A DNA stretch of 64,000 nt from Paenimyroides aestuarii (GCF_024628805.1 NZ_CP102382.1:2170001-2234000), one strand, 5' to 3'. Positions 31,542 to 41,494 are shown, numbered from the stretch's first letter. The notes: generated by a model not told the origin, from the sequence alone. A program made the numbers and translations.

Positions 31542-32858
31542 TTATTTAGTTACCGGTGTGCCGTATAAATCAAATTCGGAGGCATCATAAATTTCAATAG
31601 TAGCAAATTCGCCTACTTTTAAATAGTGTTTGGTGGCATCTATCAACACTTCATTATCCACATCGGGCGAATCGAATTCGGTTCTTCCAACAAAATTATT
31701 GCCTTCTTTTCGATCGATGATGCAGCGAAATGTTTTTCCAATTTTTTCTTGATTCAATTCCCATGAAATTTGAGCCTGAATATCCATGATTTCATTGGCA
31801 CGGTTTTGTTTTACATCGGCAGGCACATCGTCTTCTAACAAATAAGCGTGGGTGTTCTCTTCGTGTGAATAGGTAAAACATCCTAAACGTTCAAAACGCA
31901 TTTCTTGTACCCAATTTTTAAGGATTTCAAAATCTTCTTCGGTTTCACCCGGATAGCCCACAATCAAAGTGGTGCGAATGGTGATGCCGGGAACGGCTGC
32001 TCTAAAATCTTTTAAAAGCTGTGTGGTTTTTGCATAAGTGGTGCCACGGCGCATTGATTTTAAAACATTGTCGGCAATGTGTTGCAACGGAATATCGATA
32101 TAATTACAAATTTTTGGCTCGCGTTTCATTAAATCCAACACATCCATTGGAAAACCAGTTGGGAAAGCATAATGCAAACGAATCCATTCAATACCTTCTA
32201 CTTTTACCAAGTTTTCAAGCAATTCTGCTAAATTGCGTTTTTTGTAAAGATCTAATCCGTAATACGTTAAATCTTGTGCGATTAAAATCAACTCTTTAAC
32301 GCCGTCTTTTGCCAAATTTTCGGCTTCTTTCACCAATTTTTCAATGGGTTGCGATGCATGTTTACCGCGCATTAAAGGAATTGCACAAAATGAACACGGA
32401 CGATCGCATCCTTCTGAAATTTTTAAATAGGCATAATTTTTTGGTGTGGTGGTCAATCGTTCGCCCAATAATTCGTGTTTGTAATCAGCTCCTAAGGCTT
32501 TTAGCAGCAAGGGCAAATCGGTCGTCCCAAAATATTGATCCACATCAGGAATTTCTGCTTCTAAATCGGGTTTGTAACGTTCAGATAAACATCCGGTTAC
32601 AAAAATTTTATCAACCAAACCTTGATCTTTTCTGTCCACATAATCTAAAATCGTGTTTACAGATTCTTCTTTTGCATTATTAATAAAACCACAAGTGTTG
32701 ATCACCACAATATTTGCCTCGTTATTGGCAGCTTCGTGTGTAACGTCTTTTCCACTTGCTTTCAATTGCCCCATTAGCACTTCGCTGTCGTACACGTTTT
32801 TGGAACATCCAAGGGTCACTACGTTGATTTTATTTTTCTTTAAAGATTTAGTTCTCAT
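31542..32858 (-). CDS. rimO: Ribosomal protein S12 methylthiotransferase RimO
   Basis: The 438-residue protein has the three RimO/MiaB domains: an N-terminal UPF0004 domain with the three cluster Cys (VTLGCSKNVYDSEV, NTCGFINNAKEES, VTGCLSERY), a radical SAM core with EGCDRPCSFCAIPLMRG (CX3CX2C), and a C-terminal TRAM domain (IGKTFRCIIDRKEG). It methylthiolates the conserved Asp of S12. The opening LGCSKNVYDSEVLMG is RimO-type and not MiaB-type. A TAATTTTG -7-like box lies upstream (32878-32885, minus). Confidence 0.95.
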   Translation of the reverse strand: MRTKSLKKNKINVVTLGCSKNVYDSEVLMGQLKASGKDVTHEAANNEANIVVINTCGFINNAKEESVNTILDYVDRKDQGLVDKIFVTGCLSERYKPDLEAEIPDVDQYFGTTDLPLLLKALGADYKHELLGERLTTTPKNYAYLKISEGCDRPCSFCAIPLMRGKHASQPIEKLVKEAENLAKDGVKELILIAQDLTYYGLDLYKKRNLAELLENLVKVEGIEWIRLHYAFPTGFPMDVLDLMKREPKICNYIDIPLQHIADNVLKSMRRGTTYAKTTQLLKDFRAAVPGITIRTTLIVGYPGETEEDFEILKNWVQEMRFERLGCFTYSHEENTHAYLLEDDVPADVKQNRANEIMDIQAQISWELNQEKIGKTFRCIIDRKEGNNFVGRTEFDSPDVDNEVLIDATKHYLKVGEFATIEIYDASEFDLYGTPVTK

Positions 32859-32913
32859 AAAATTAAAATTCAGGGTGCAAAATTACGATTTTAATTGGTA
32901 AAAATGCGTTAAA

Positions 32914-33758
32914 TTACAATCTAAAAATACCACCTACAACGATAATGCTTTGTAAAAAAGTGAAATTATGCGATGCATATTCGCCTTCTTTGGTTGAAAT
33001 TGGCGCTTTTGTAATATCAATATATCCTATTTTGGTTTCGTATTGCACAAAAAAGTGTTTAAAAAAAAGTAAGATTCAGGGCACCTTTTGCCGATATTCC
33101 ATAACCCGCTATTTTAAATTGGTCATAGCGTGGTCTTCCAAAAAGTTTGGCATTGGTTTTTGGATACAAAAAACCTGCACCCAAGCCAGCAATTGCATTA
33201 AACTGTATTTTATCGGTTGCGCGTATGCCTAAAAACTTCGATATATCTTCGGTTCGAGCAACTTCGGCATTTATATAATTTAATCCGTCGGTATGTTCAA
33301 ACTGCAAAAAATCATCGGTAAGTTTCGTTTTTCCGTTTTCTAACACTTCGCCATAAGAACCTTGATTCGGGTAATAACCGGTTATTACAGCTTCTTGATT
33401 TTGCGTCATTACATATTTCATGTGATCAAAACCGGCAGAAATACTGTACTTATCGGTAATGTAATAGCCAATCCTAAAATTGGTTTCGGGAATGGTCATT
33501 CGCGTTGGGTTGATATAGTCTATGTGCCAACCTTTGGGCTTGTCGTGCGCTTTTGCATTAAGCACCGTAAAGTTGTAATCTTCGCCCTGAAAATGGATGT
33601 CTGATGAGGAATAATATCCGCGGTTGGCTCCCCAGTAAATAAATATTTTTCCTTTGTTATTTGCAGTGTACTGATTTGCAGTAACTTCTTGTGCAAATAA
33701 TATGTACATTAATAAAAGATAAACCGCCTAAAATAAGCAGTCTTTGTAGTGATTTCAT
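32914..33758 (-). pseudogene. Outer-membrane beta-barrel protein gene with two frameshifts
   Basis: An intact central frame (33059-33709) reads as an outer-membrane protein (KGKIFIYWGANRGYY, FRIGYYITDKYSISAGFDH). An in-frame signal peptide start (MKSLQRLLILGGLSFI, ATG at 33758) is in a different frame, joining near 33711. At the other end, a run of eight A (33061-33068) shifts the frame: with seven, translation continues to a proper barrel end (FLQSIIVVGGIFRL, stop at 32914). Two shifts suggest a pseudogene, though homopolymer sequencing errors could explain one or both. Confidence 0.7.
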
Positions 33759-33787
33759 TATGAATTATATTTTTTGCAAAGATACCA

Positions 33788-33819
33788 CAAAAAAAGCCCT
33801 TACTTGGAAGGTAAGGACT
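33788..33819 (-). terminator. Terminator of the FadL-like gene
   Basis: On the minus strand CCTTACC pairs with the AAGTAAGG side of a hairpin followed by GCTTTTTTT, 20-50 bp after the stop of the gene at 33841. Confidence 0.7.
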
Positions 33820-33840
33820 AGTCTATTTATGCTATTTTGC

Positions 33841-35370
33841 TTAAAAACTTGCGGTATAGCTCAAGCTGATGTTGTGGTTTTTAGATTGAATATTTGCCAA
33901 ACCATTGGTACCCGAGCTAATCATTCGTTGCTGCGCATCTTGCTGCCAGAACTGATAACCCAAATCAATACGCGACGCTCCGAAACTGTAACCAATACCG
34001 CCACTATAGCTTGTTAAATCGTCCATAATGGTTTTGTTTTTATACGGGCTGCTTGCAAAGCGGTATCCTGCACGAAGACTTACACGGTCTAATCGATACT
34101 CACCACCAATTCTAAATTCATTGGTAGCTTGTAAATTGTTTCTGTAGAAATCGTTGGTAAGATCATAGTTGGCATCATCTGCACTGTATTCTATGGTACT
34201 GTAATCTTTACGGATGTAATCCATGCTCAATAAACCTTTTGTTCCAAACACATACGCCAAACTTCCTGTAAACGCTCCTGGGTTTTTCACTGAATATTTG
34301 TTGTAAAGTGTTGTAATGGCTGGATCTATATTGTATAACTGAAAACTACCTCCTGTAGCAATACTTGTTTGCAAACTCTGAGAAAACTCGTCTTGCAAAC
34401 GCATCCAAGTAGGTGATTGATACGATGCTCCAATTCTAAATGCTTCGGTTGCTTTGTAAATTCCCCCTACATTAAAAGAGAATCCCGAACCGTAAGTATA
34501 TACGTTATTTCTAAACAACAATTCTTTATAACCATCGGTAATAGCTGCACGGTTTTCTTCATAAATGGCAGAAGAAGTAAGATAATCAATGAAATGAAGG
34601 TTTAAATTGGCTCCTACATATAGTTTTTTGTCGATATCAAACGCCACATTAGCCGTTAGTTGATTGTTGAAACCAGTGGTAAAAGTTTCGTTTTCTTGAT
34701 AAAAACTGCTTCCGGCACCATTCAAGGTATATCCCGTACCTGTGTCGTTGATTAAATATCCTTGGTAAGCCAGCATAGCTTGCTGAGCAGAAAAACCATT
34801 GGGAATGGTATTTAAGTAATCATACAAATCGCTAATCGATTCATTTTCCATTGTTTGCACCAAATCTAAAGGCACGCTTCCGCCGTTAAATCCGTTGTTG
34901 GCGTGGTCTAAAAAGTAATTGGTAACCGATTGATTGGTTATTCCGCTCGAAAACGTACGGTCGTTAAATCGTGCGTTGGAATGATATCCCAAACCAATAG
35001 ATACTTTTTTTAATGCTTTCTCTTGATTTTTAGAATCGATTACAAAAACAGCACCAAAATTTGATAAATTCAAGTCACTTTCATTCGCTTTTGACGAATT
35101 ACCGTTAAAAATCGATGTGCTGTTTTGCAACTGCAAATTGCCTGTAAAACTAAAATTATTGTAATTGAACAAAGCCGTTCCTGCTGGGTTTATTTGCATG
35201 GCAGAAATATCGCCACCCAATGCACCAAAAGCACCACCCATGGCATTGTATCGAGCCGAACCATTTACTTGTTGCGTTCCAATTCGCACCGCATCATTCG
35301 GATTAAACTCTTGTGCTTGCGTTTGCATGATTCCACAAATGGCAAGCAATGGTAGATATATTTTTTTCAT
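33841..35370 (-). CDS. OmpP1/FadL-family outer membrane transport protein
   Basis: The 509-residue protein starts MKKIYLPLLAICGIMQTQAQ (signal peptide) and continues ARYNAMGGAFGALGGDISA and QINPAGTALF, the hatch-domain signature of FadL/TodX proteins in Bacteroidota. The remainder is a beta barrel ending in an aromatic residue (ISLSYTASF). It probably takes up hydrophobic compounds; the substrate is unknown. It lies upstream of the frameshifted barrel gene and has its own terminator. Confidence 0.85.
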   Translation of the reverse strand: MKKIYLPLLAICGIMQTQAQEFNPNDAVRIGTQQVNGSARYNAMGGAFGALGGDISAMQINPAGTALFNYNNFSFTGNLQLQNSTSIFNGNSSKANESDLNLSNFGAVFVIDSKNQEKALKKVSIGLGYHSNARFNDRTFSSGITNQSVTNYFLDHANNGFNGGSVPLDLVQTMENESISDLYDYLNTIPNGFSAQQAMLAYQGYLINDTGTGYTLNGAGSSFYQENETFTTGFNNQLTANVAFDIDKKLYVGANLNLHFIDYLTSSAIYEENRAAITDGYKELLFRNNVYTYGSGFSFNVGGIYKATEAFRIGASYQSPTWMRLQDEFSQSLQTSIATGGSFQLYNIDPAITTLYNKYSVKNPGAFTGSLAYVFGTKGLLSMDYIRKDYSTIEYSADDANYDLTNDFYRNNLQATNEFRIGGEYRLDRVSLRAGYRFASSPYKNKTIMDDLTSYSGGIGYSFGASRIDLGYQFWQQDAQQRMISSGTNGLANIQSKNHNISLSYTASF

Positions 35371-35408
35371 AGAGCTATTTGTCTTTATATTTCTTAAAAA
35401 TTATTTTT

Positions 35409-36335
35409 TTATCTTCTTCCGCCACCAGAACGCATTCCACCGCCCATGCTGCCACCGCCGCGCGATCCACCAAAACTTCCGCCTGAATTCATTCGAGAGT
35501 TGCTAGAAGGTGTGTAAACTGGGCGTGCACTTCTTTGCATGCGATTGGTTTCTATGCGGTTGGATCTATTAGTACGGGTGTTAAAATTATTGTTGGTGTT
35601 GCGAGATCTATCGAAGCTGTTTCGGTTGCTTTCAAATCTTCCTTGCGATACCGCCATTCGGGTAGCTCTAGAGTTTTCACGGGCAAAGGTGGTAGATCTA
35701 CCAAAACTATTTCTGTTTGATAAACTACTGCTTCGCAAACCACGAGCGTTTGTGGTCGCCATGCGGTTGTTTGTAGCCCATTGACGCGAAGTTAAAGCTC
35801 TATAGGAATTGCTTCTCGAAATATTTCTAAAGCCAACTCCAGGATAGCCCCAACCCCAGTAAGGATTACCCCAGCCCCAATAAGGATTACCCCAGCCCCA
35901 AGCACCGCCCCAGCCAAAGCCCATTCCCATGCCCCAGCCAAAGCCCCAGTTGTTCCAGCCCCAAAATGGACTGCCCCAACCCCAATTGTTCCAGCCCCAA
36001 TAAGGATTGCCCCAACCCCAGTTGTCAAAATTATAAACAATTTGGGTATCAGTGGTAGCATCGCCCCAGCCGCCGTTTGGTTGATTGTAATTTGAGGAAT
36101 AATTGTCAACATCGGTAAAATACGCTTCGTTATCTTCCGTTTTTTCTTTGAAATACTCTGCGTAGTATTTACCTTTTTCATGAGTATCTTCCACAACAAT
36201 TTTGCTGTTGTTGTAAATTCCATCCACATCATAAGGCTGTTGGCTTAAACTAGAACAGCCTGTAAGTGTTGCTCCTGCTGCTGCAAATAGGCAAAAGCTC
36301 AACACATTGAATCTTTTAATAGGTATATGTAGCAT
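35409..36335 (-). CDS. Hypothetical lipoprotein with Trp/Gly-rich repeats
   Basis: The 308-residue protein has a lipobox (GATLTGCSS, Cys27). A spacer with acidic and Asn-rich residues follows, then repeats of the type WGWGNPYWGWNN from about residue 108 to 168. An Arg/Ser/Asn-rich basic part and a Gly-rich tail (GGSRGGGSMGGGMRSGGGR) complete it. The repeats are encoded by near-identical DNA units (35840-36030), so copy number may vary. It is probably a surface-exposed low-complexity protein; no function known. Confidence 0.75.
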   Translation of the reverse strand: MLHIPIKRFNVLSFCLFAAAGATLTGCSSLSQQPYDVDGIYNNSKIVVEDTHEKGKYYAEYFKEKTEDNEAYFTDVDNYSSNYNQPNGGWGDATTDTQIVYNFDNWGWGNPYWGWNNWGWGSPFWGWNNWGFGWGMGMGFGWGGAWGWGNPYWGWGNPYWGWGYPGVGFRNISRSNSYRALTSRQWATNNRMATTNARGLRSSSLSNRNSFGRSTTFARENSRATRMAVSQGRFESNRNSFDRSRNTNNNFNTRTNRSNRIETNRMQRSARPVYTPSSNSRMNSGGSFGGSRGGGSMGGGMRSGGGRR

Positions 36336-36434
36336 ATTTAAAGTTTTTATTGTTGAACATTACAAATTTAAGTAGATTTGCACTTAATTATTTGTTAATT
36401 TTAATTTATCAAAATATATACCAAAATACAAAAA

Positions 36435-37913
36435 ATGAGCAAGAATATAACTACTAGGGCAGAAGATTATTCAAAATGGTATAATGAATTGGTTGTGAAA
36501 GCCGATTTGGCCGAGAATTCGGGTGTTCGCGGATGTATGGTTATTAAACCTTACGGATACGCTATTTGGGAAAAATTACAAGGCGAATTAGATACTCGTT
36601 TTAAAGAAACAGGTCACAGCAATGCTTATTTTCCTTTGTTTGTTCCGAAGAGTTTATTTGAAGCTGAAGAGAAAAATGCCGAGGGTTTTGCAAAAGAATG
36701 TGCGATTGTTACGCATTATCGTTTAAAAAATGATCCAAACAACCCTGGGAAATTAATGGTGGATCCCGATGCAAAATTAGAGGAAGAATTAATAGTTCGC
36801 CCTACATCCGAAGCAATTATTTGGAGCACTTATAAGGGATGGATACAATCTTATCGCGACCTTCCGATACTTATCAACCAATGGGCAAATGTGGTGCGAT
36901 GGGAAATGCGTACCCGTTTGTTTTTAAGAACTGCTGAATTTTTATGGCAAGAAGGCCACACGGCTCATGCCACTAAAGAAGAAGCTTTGGTTGAAGCAAA
37001 GCAAATGCAGGATGTGTATGTGGATGTGGTTGAAAATATCATGGGAATACCAGTTATAAAAGGTTACAAAACCGAAACTGAGCGTTTTGCAGGTGCCGAT
37101 GAAACCTATACCATTGAAGCTTTAATGCAAGACGGAAAAGCGTTGCAAGCAGGCACCTCGCATTTCTTAGGACAGAATTTTGCCAAAGCGTTCGATGTGA
37201 AATTTACCAATAAAGAAGGCAAACAAGATTATGTTTGGGCTACTTCTTGGGGGGTTTCCACGCGCTTAATGGGTGCGTTGATTATGACACATTCTGACGA
37301 TAATGGTTTGGTGTTGCCACCCAAATTAGCACCGATACAAGTGGTGATTGTTCCTATTCACAGAACCGAAGAGCAATTACAAGAAATTGGCAACAAAGCC
37401 GATGAATTGATTGCAGCGTTTAAAAAGAAAGGTATATCTGTGAAATACGATGACCGCGACACCCACAAACCGGGTTTTAAATTTGCGGAATGGGAATTGA
37501 AAGGAGTGCCGGTGCGCATTACTATTGGTCCGAAAGATCTAGAAAACGGTACTTTTGAAGTAGCCCGAAGAGATACATTGACCAAAGAAATTGTTTCGGC
37601 AGCAAACGCAGTAGATTATATCGAAAATTTATTGAATGAAATTCAAGAACATTTGTTTACAAAGGCATTGAATTTTAGAGAAACACATATCACTGAAGTG
37701 AATTCTTTTGATGAATTTAAAGAAGTTTTAAAAACAAAAGGCGGCTTTTTATTGGCACATTGGGACGGAACACCCGAAACAGAAGAGCGCATTAAAGAGT
37801 TAACCAAAGCAACCATTCGCTGCATCCCAATGGATCAAAAAGCAGAAGAAGGTGTTTGTGTACTTACAGGCAAGCCTTCAAAAGGCAGAGTATTGTTTGC
37901 AAAAGCCTACTAA
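36435..37913 (+). CDS. proS: Proline--tRNA ligase
   Basis: The 492-residue class II synthetase has motif 1/2 regions [16 protein letters not shown] and [18 protein letters not shown], an EGHTAHA proline-binding element, and an anticodon-binding domain ([12 protein letters not shown]). A C-terminal extension ends in RVLFAKAY. The length and motifs fit the short archaeal/eukaryote-like ProRS without the bacterial editing insertion, which is usual in Bacteroidota. It charges tRNA-Pro. A strong terminator follows. Confidence 0.96.
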   Translation: MSKNITTRAEDYSKWYNELVVKADLAENSGVRGCMVIKPYGYAIWEKLQGELDTRFKETGHSNAYFPLFVPKSLFEAEEKNAEGFAKECAIVTHYRLKNDPNNPGKLMVDPDAKLEEELIVRPTSEAIIWSTYKGWIQSYRDLPILINQWANVVRWEMRTRLFLRTAEFLWQEGHTAHATKEEALVEAKQMQDVYVDVVENIMGIPVIKGYKTETERFAGADETYTIEALMQDGKALQAGTSHFLGQNFAKAFDVKFTNKEGKQDYVWATSWGVSTRLMGALIMTHSDDNGLVLPPKLAPIQVVIVPIHRTEEQLQEIGNKADELIAAFKKKGISVKYDDRDTHKPGFKFAEWELKGVPVRITIGPKDLENGTFEVARRDTLTKEIVSAANAVDYIENLLNEIQEHLFTKALNFRETHITEVNSFDEFKEVLKTKGGFLLAHWDGTPETEERIKELTKATIRCIPMDQKAEEGVCVLTGKPSKGRVLFAKAY

Positions 37914-37919
37914 AAAGAG

Positions 37920-37955
37920 AAACTCCCAAAAAAAGCTATTTTTGGGAGTTTTTTT
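37920..37955 (+). terminator. Terminator of proS
   Basis: AACTCCCAAAAA pairs with TTTTTGGGAGTT, followed by seven T. The hairpin also overlaps the stop of the convergent gene at 37954 and so may work both ways. Confidence 0.85.
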
Positions 37956-38385
37956 ATGGTTTACAAAAGCGGTGGGTTAATTTATTGTAGCCCCACCATT
38001 CAATATGAATTCCTTTGCGTGTTTCAATTGCTGTGTAAATCGTGGCTATAAATTCTATAATGTTAAAAATGATTACCACTGAAAGATATACAAAATATAT
38101 GGTATTCACGCCGGATTTGTTTAAAATCAAGGCAATAGTCCACCAAAAACATATATTGTTAAAAATAAATACAACTAATTGCGAAAGCAATGCTTGCGTG
38201 CAATGCCAACGCACAAAATAAGTTCCTTTTCGATTGCTAAAATAAAACACTATGGTAGCGATTAAGTTAACAATGGGCAAGGGCAAGCCGGCCACCAAAG
38301 CCACCAACGACATTAAATAGCTATTCGATGCTTTTTCTGCTTCGTGTTCGCTGGGGGTATAAGAAAAACGCTTGTTTAAAATCAT
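37954..38385 (-). CDS. DUF4870-like membrane protein
   Basis: I start at the ATG at 38385, which overlaps the stop of the preceding gene (ATGA). The 143-residue protein has three or four membrane helices and the family pattern LVALVAGLPLPIVNLIATI, FVRWHCTQALLSQ and FNIIEFIATIYTAIETRKG. Role unknown. It is the last gene of a three-gene overlapping operon of small membrane proteins (38788, 38382, 37954). Confidence 0.75.
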   Translation of the reverse strand: MILNKRFSYTPSEHEAEKASNSYLMSLVALVAGLPLPIVNLIATIVFYFSNRKGTYFVRWHCTQALLSQLVVFIFNNICFWWTIALILNKSGVNTIYFVYLSVVIIFNIIEFIATIYTAIETRKGIHIEWWGYNKLTHRFCKP

Positions 38386-38801
38386 ACATCTTTTATGATG
38401 TTCCAAATCCAATTTAAAAGAAGTAACAAGACTGCTGTCCAAGCAATTTTAGGCTTTTGCAAGAATTGTTCTGTATCCTTATAAAATTTTAAGAAAGTAG
38501 TTTTATTAAAGAATAAGTCAAACAACAACCAAATAGGTAGCACCAGCATGATTATTGCGATGATGATTCCCAACGGATTCAACAGCAATGCTTTCTGAAT
38601 ATCACCATTCATTAAAGCTATTACAGCTCGTGTTGATCCACACGAAGGACAAGGAAAAGTTGTTATTCTTTTAATACTGCAAACTGTTACTTCCGCATGG
38701 GTATTTGAAACGGTTTTAATATTGTAAAAAAGCCAAATATAGCCCGCAATGCAGGCTATGAGTAATAAAAAATAAAAGGTATTTTTTTTAATACGAGGCA
38801 T
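38382..38801 (-). CDS. DUF2752-family membrane protein
   Basis: The 139-residue protein has membrane helices at about 8-26, 75-97 and 117-135, and the DUF2752 signature FPCPSCGSTRAVIALMNGD in the middle. Function unknown; the CPxCGxTR motif may bind metal. It overlaps the TM2-domain gene by 14 bp at its start and the DUF4870-like gene by 4 bp at its end, so the three are probably translated together. Confidence 0.85.
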   Translation of the reverse strand: MPRIKKNTFYFLLLIACIAGYIWLFYNIKTVSNTHAEVTVCSIKRITTFPCPSCGSTRAVIALMNGDIQKALLLNPLGIIIAIIMLVLPIWLLFDLFFNKTTFLKFYKDTEQFLQKPKIAWTAVLLLLLNWIWNIIKDV

Positions 38802-39141
38802 TAAAGAATACTTGTTGCAACTTCTCCATGTTTTTTTCTCTGGTAGCCCCCATGATTAAAAAGAAATCAATAATAGTCCAAACTCCAAAACCGCCACAAG
38901 TTAATAATTTACCAATACCCATTCCGGTATCTCCGATAATGAATCGGTCAATACCTAAACTTCCCCCTCCTACTAAAGAAATAATCAAGCTGGTTGTTGG
39001 GTCTTTAAATTGTTGTGTTTGAATGATTGACCATTGAGAATCGTCTAACTTTAAAAGTTCTTCTCTAATGTATCCTAATTGATGACTTTCAAAGAATTTT
39101 CCGTTGGTCATTAGGAACATATCCACTTTTTGTGCGTCCAT
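38788..39141 (-). CDS. TM2-domain protein
   Basis: The 117-residue protein has a soluble N-terminal segment and then two membrane helices joined by a short turn: SLIISLVGGGSLGIDRFIIG and GVWTIIDFFLIMGATRE. The GxxGxDRFYxG-like turn is the TM2 signature. Role unknown. First gene of the small membrane-protein operon. Confidence 0.85.
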   Translation of the reverse strand: MDAQKVDMFLMTNGKFFESHQLGYIREELLKLDDSQWSIIQTQQFKDPTTSLIISLVGGGSLGIDRFIIGDTGMGIGKLLTCGGFGVWTIIDFFLIMGATREKNMEKLQQVFFNASY

Positions 39142-39265
39142 TTTTATGTTTTTTCAGTGTCCTACTCGTATAGCTTTTCGGCATCGCTCCGTTTTTCATG
39201 GTTTCTGGCGTCCATAATCTCGTTGCAAAATTAAAAAATTATGTTAAAAAAACAATTCTTTTTCA

Positions 39266-39685
39266 CTAAAGGTTGATTAGGGATTGAAGCGCTAATTTAT
39301 AGGATTGCAAACCAAAACCACATATAACACCAGCCGCTGTTTCAGAAATATAGGAATGATGTCTAAATGGTTCCCTGCTATAAATATTGCTTAAATGCAC
39401 TTCAATAACGGGCGTTGAGATGGCACGAACAGCATCGGCTATAGCAATTGATGTATGGGAATATGCACCCGCATTTAGAATAATGCCATCGTATGAAAAG
39501 CCAATCTCATGCAAGGTGTCAATTATAAATCCTTCGTGATTGCTTTGGAAGTAAATTAAATCAGCAGTTTGATATTCGTTTTGTAGTGATTTAAAAAAAT
39601 CTTCAAAATTTATATTACCGTAGATTTCGGGTTCTCTTTTTCCTAATAAATTCAAATTAGGTCCATTAATAATGGCTATTTTCAT
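39266..39685 (-). CDS. aroQ: Type II 3-dehydroquinate dehydratase
   Basis: The ATG at 39685 (MKIAIINGPNLNLLGKREPE) gives 139 residues, the normal length. Motifs are PNLNLLGKREPEIYG (active-site Tyr), FQSNHEGFIIDTLHE, ILNAGAYSHTSIAI (catalytic His and Asn) and EVHLSNIYSREPFRHHS. It converts 3-dehydroquinate to 3-dehydroshikimate in the shikimate pathway. It stands alone; the ATG at 39718 would only add an atypical leader. In many Flavobacteriia it neighbours xerD, as it nearly does here (41520). Confidence 0.95.
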   Translation of the reverse strand: MKIAIINGPNLNLLGKREPEIYGNINFEDFFKSLQNEYQTADLIYFQSNHEGFIIDTLHEIGFSYDGIILNAGAYSHTSIAIADAVRAISTPVIEVHLSNIYSREPFRHHSYISETAAGVICGFGLQSYKLALQSLINL

Positions 39686-39836
39686 GAATGGAGTTTTTAA
39701 TTTTAGTAAAGATAACAAACTAGATTGTAAAAATTAAAAGGAAATAAATGAAAACACTTACAATATTATTATTACTCTATGAGTTGAATGAAACATGAAT
39801 AAATCATTATCGAGTGATTAAAGTATTGTTAAATAA

Positions 39837-39869
39837 GTTGTCTGTGGATATTGTGATTCGCTAAATTTG
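39837..39869 (+). promoter_or_regulatory. Promoter of the beta-barrel gene at 39893
   Basis: TAAATTTG (39862-39869) is a perfect -7 box, and GTTG (39837-39840) lies 21 bp upstream as an imperfect -33 box. It is placed 23 bp before the start codon. Confidence 0.6.
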
Positions 39870-39892
39870 TACCACAAAAAATAATTATTAGA

Positions 39893-40552
39893 ATGAAAAA
39901 GATTTTATTATCAGTAGCTGTATTGGCTACAAGTGTTGCAGCACAAGCCCAAGAACGCACTTTTGGTTTTAACCAAGGAGATGTTTTATTAGAAGGAAGT
40001 TTACAAGCAAATTCTGAAGACAACAAGTTAGAAACAGTAAAAACTTCGGAATTTAATTTCACACCGAAAGCAGGTTATTTCATTAATGATAACTTTGCAG
40101 TAGGGTTAGGATTAAATTTTGGTTCTGCTAAGATTGAAAATTATTCAGATGTAGTAGCAGATCGAAATACCCAAAAGGCTAACAACGTAGGTTTTGAGGT
40201 TTTCGGACGTTATTACTTCATGGATTTAAATAGATTTCAACCTTATGGTGAAGTGGGAATTGGCTATAATTCTTTAGGCGGAGAAATTTCGAGATATGAT
40301 GAAGCAACTAGCACCACAATCACTAGAGATTTAGATAAAACAAACCGTTTTGGTGTGAATGCTACTTTAGGTATCAATTACTTTGTAACACCTAAAATTG
40401 CAGTAAATTTTGCACTGAGCAATGTTATAGGTTTTAATTCCTCGAAAATGGATACGCCAAATGCTAAAGCTACAACCGATTTCTATGCTAATATCAATAA
40501 CTTTAATAACTTTTTTGATACAGCAACCTTCGGTTTAACCTTTAAATTGTAA
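39893..40552 (+). CDS. Outer-membrane beta-barrel protein
   Basis: The 219-residue protein starts MKKILLSVAVLATSVAAQAQ (signal peptide). Barrel strands such as FTPKAGYFINDNFAVGLGLN, FEVFGRYYFM and PYGEVGIGYNSLGG follow, ending TFGLTFKL with the aromatic/hydrophobic C-terminus expected for BAM targeting. It is of the common Bacteroidota OmpX/OprF-like type. Function unknown. Confidence 0.85.
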   Translation: MKKILLSVAVLATSVAAQAQERTFGFNQGDVLLEGSLQANSEDNKLETVKTSEFNFTPKAGYFINDNFAVGLGLNFGSAKIENYSDVVADRNTQKANNVGFEVFGRYYFMDLNRFQPYGEVGIGYNSLGGEISRYDEATSTTITRDLDKTNRFGVNATLGINYFVTPKIAVNFALSNVIGFNSSKMDTPNAKATTDFYANINNFNNFFDTATFGLTFKL

Positions 40553-40580
40553 TTTTTTTAAAGAAATTTAATAAAATTTT

Positions 40581-40612
40581 AAGAGCCTTTCATTTTTGAA
40601 AGGCTTTTTTTA
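40581..40612 (+). terminator. Terminator after the barrel gene
   Basis: AGCCTTTCA and TGAAAGGCT form a hairpin followed by TTTTTT, 30 bp after the stop. Confidence 0.8.
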
Positions 40613-40649
40613 TATCTTTAAGGCTTCAAATATATTTAAAGCTGAACTA

Positions 40650-41453
40650 ATGAAGAAAATAGTACTGTCAATCGCTTTTTTAGGGTTGTTAACAACGAAT
40701 AGCTTTGCGCAACGCAATCATCGAAACTTAATAGAAACAGGAATTAAGATTGGTCCTAATATGTCACGCTTAACAGGTGGAAACACTCAAGAATTCAAGC
40801 CTGGGTTGCAAATAGGAGGAACAGTTGAAATTCCCTTGTCTTTTTATAAAAAGTTTGCCGTTCAAGCCGAATTGCAATATGCAGTGCAAGGTTACAAAGG
40901 TGCTGAATATAATCAAATTGATATGTTAACTGGCGAAACTACTGAAACATTCAAGTTAGAAGATGTTACCATGCATTATATGTATTTGCCAATTACCTTT
41001 AAATACTACGCAAGCAAAAATTTTTCCGTAGAATTTGGTGGGCAAGTAGGTTATATGTTGCATGCGCAAGGTCAGTTTGATGCCAATAAATACAATACCG
41101 CTCGCTCGTATTTGTATTTAACAGATCCGCGTTATGCTGCCTCATATTCTCAATTAGACCAAGCTTTGTTTGAAGCTGGTTACCGCAGTAAAGATCCAGA
41201 TGATTTCTATGAAAGATTAGATTATGGCCTTACAGGTGGTTTTTCATATTACTTAGACAGTGGAGTATTCTTTAACTTCCGTTACTATATGGGATTACAA
41301 GATATTTATAAAATAGATAATGATTACCGTAAGTTTACAATTCCGGATGCAGGAGAAGAACTTCAACGTGAAATTGATTATATCAACAATAATTTAAAAT
41401 TTGCACCTTTAACAAACACTTCGGTTCAATTATCAGTTGGTTATAAGTTTTAA
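40650..41453 (+). CDS. PorT-like outer-membrane beta-barrel protein
   Basis: I start at the ATG at 40650 (MKKIVLSIAFLGLLTTNSFAQ); an earlier ATG at 40596 lies in the terminator of the previous gene. The 267-residue protein has a barrel pattern with ETGIKIGPNMSRLTG at the N-terminus and a central FSVEFGGQVGYML. It ends NTSVQLSVGYKF. This resembles the PorT/outer-membrane-beta-barrel family; the role is unknown. Confidence 0.8.
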   Translation: MKKIVLSIAFLGLLTTNSFAQRNHRNLIETGIKIGPNMSRLTGGNTQEFKPGLQIGGTVEIPLSFYKKFAVQAELQYAVQGYKGAEYNQIDMLTGETTETFKLEDVTMHYMYLPITFKYYASKNFSVEFGGQVGYMLHAQGQFDANKYNTARSYLYLTDPRYAASYSQLDQALFEAGYRSKDPDDFYERLDYGLTGGFSYYLDSGVFFNFRYYMGLQDIYKIDNDYRKFTIPDAGEELQREIDYINNNLKFAPLTNTSVQLSVGYKF

Positions 41454-41494
41454 GCTTGCACCATACATTAGCATTTTAAATTACAAATATATTT

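Noticed and set aside
35535..35784. Plus-strand frames opposite the repeat lipoprotein gene
   Set aside because: They are mirror frames of the Arg/Gly-rich coding region with no start context or homology.
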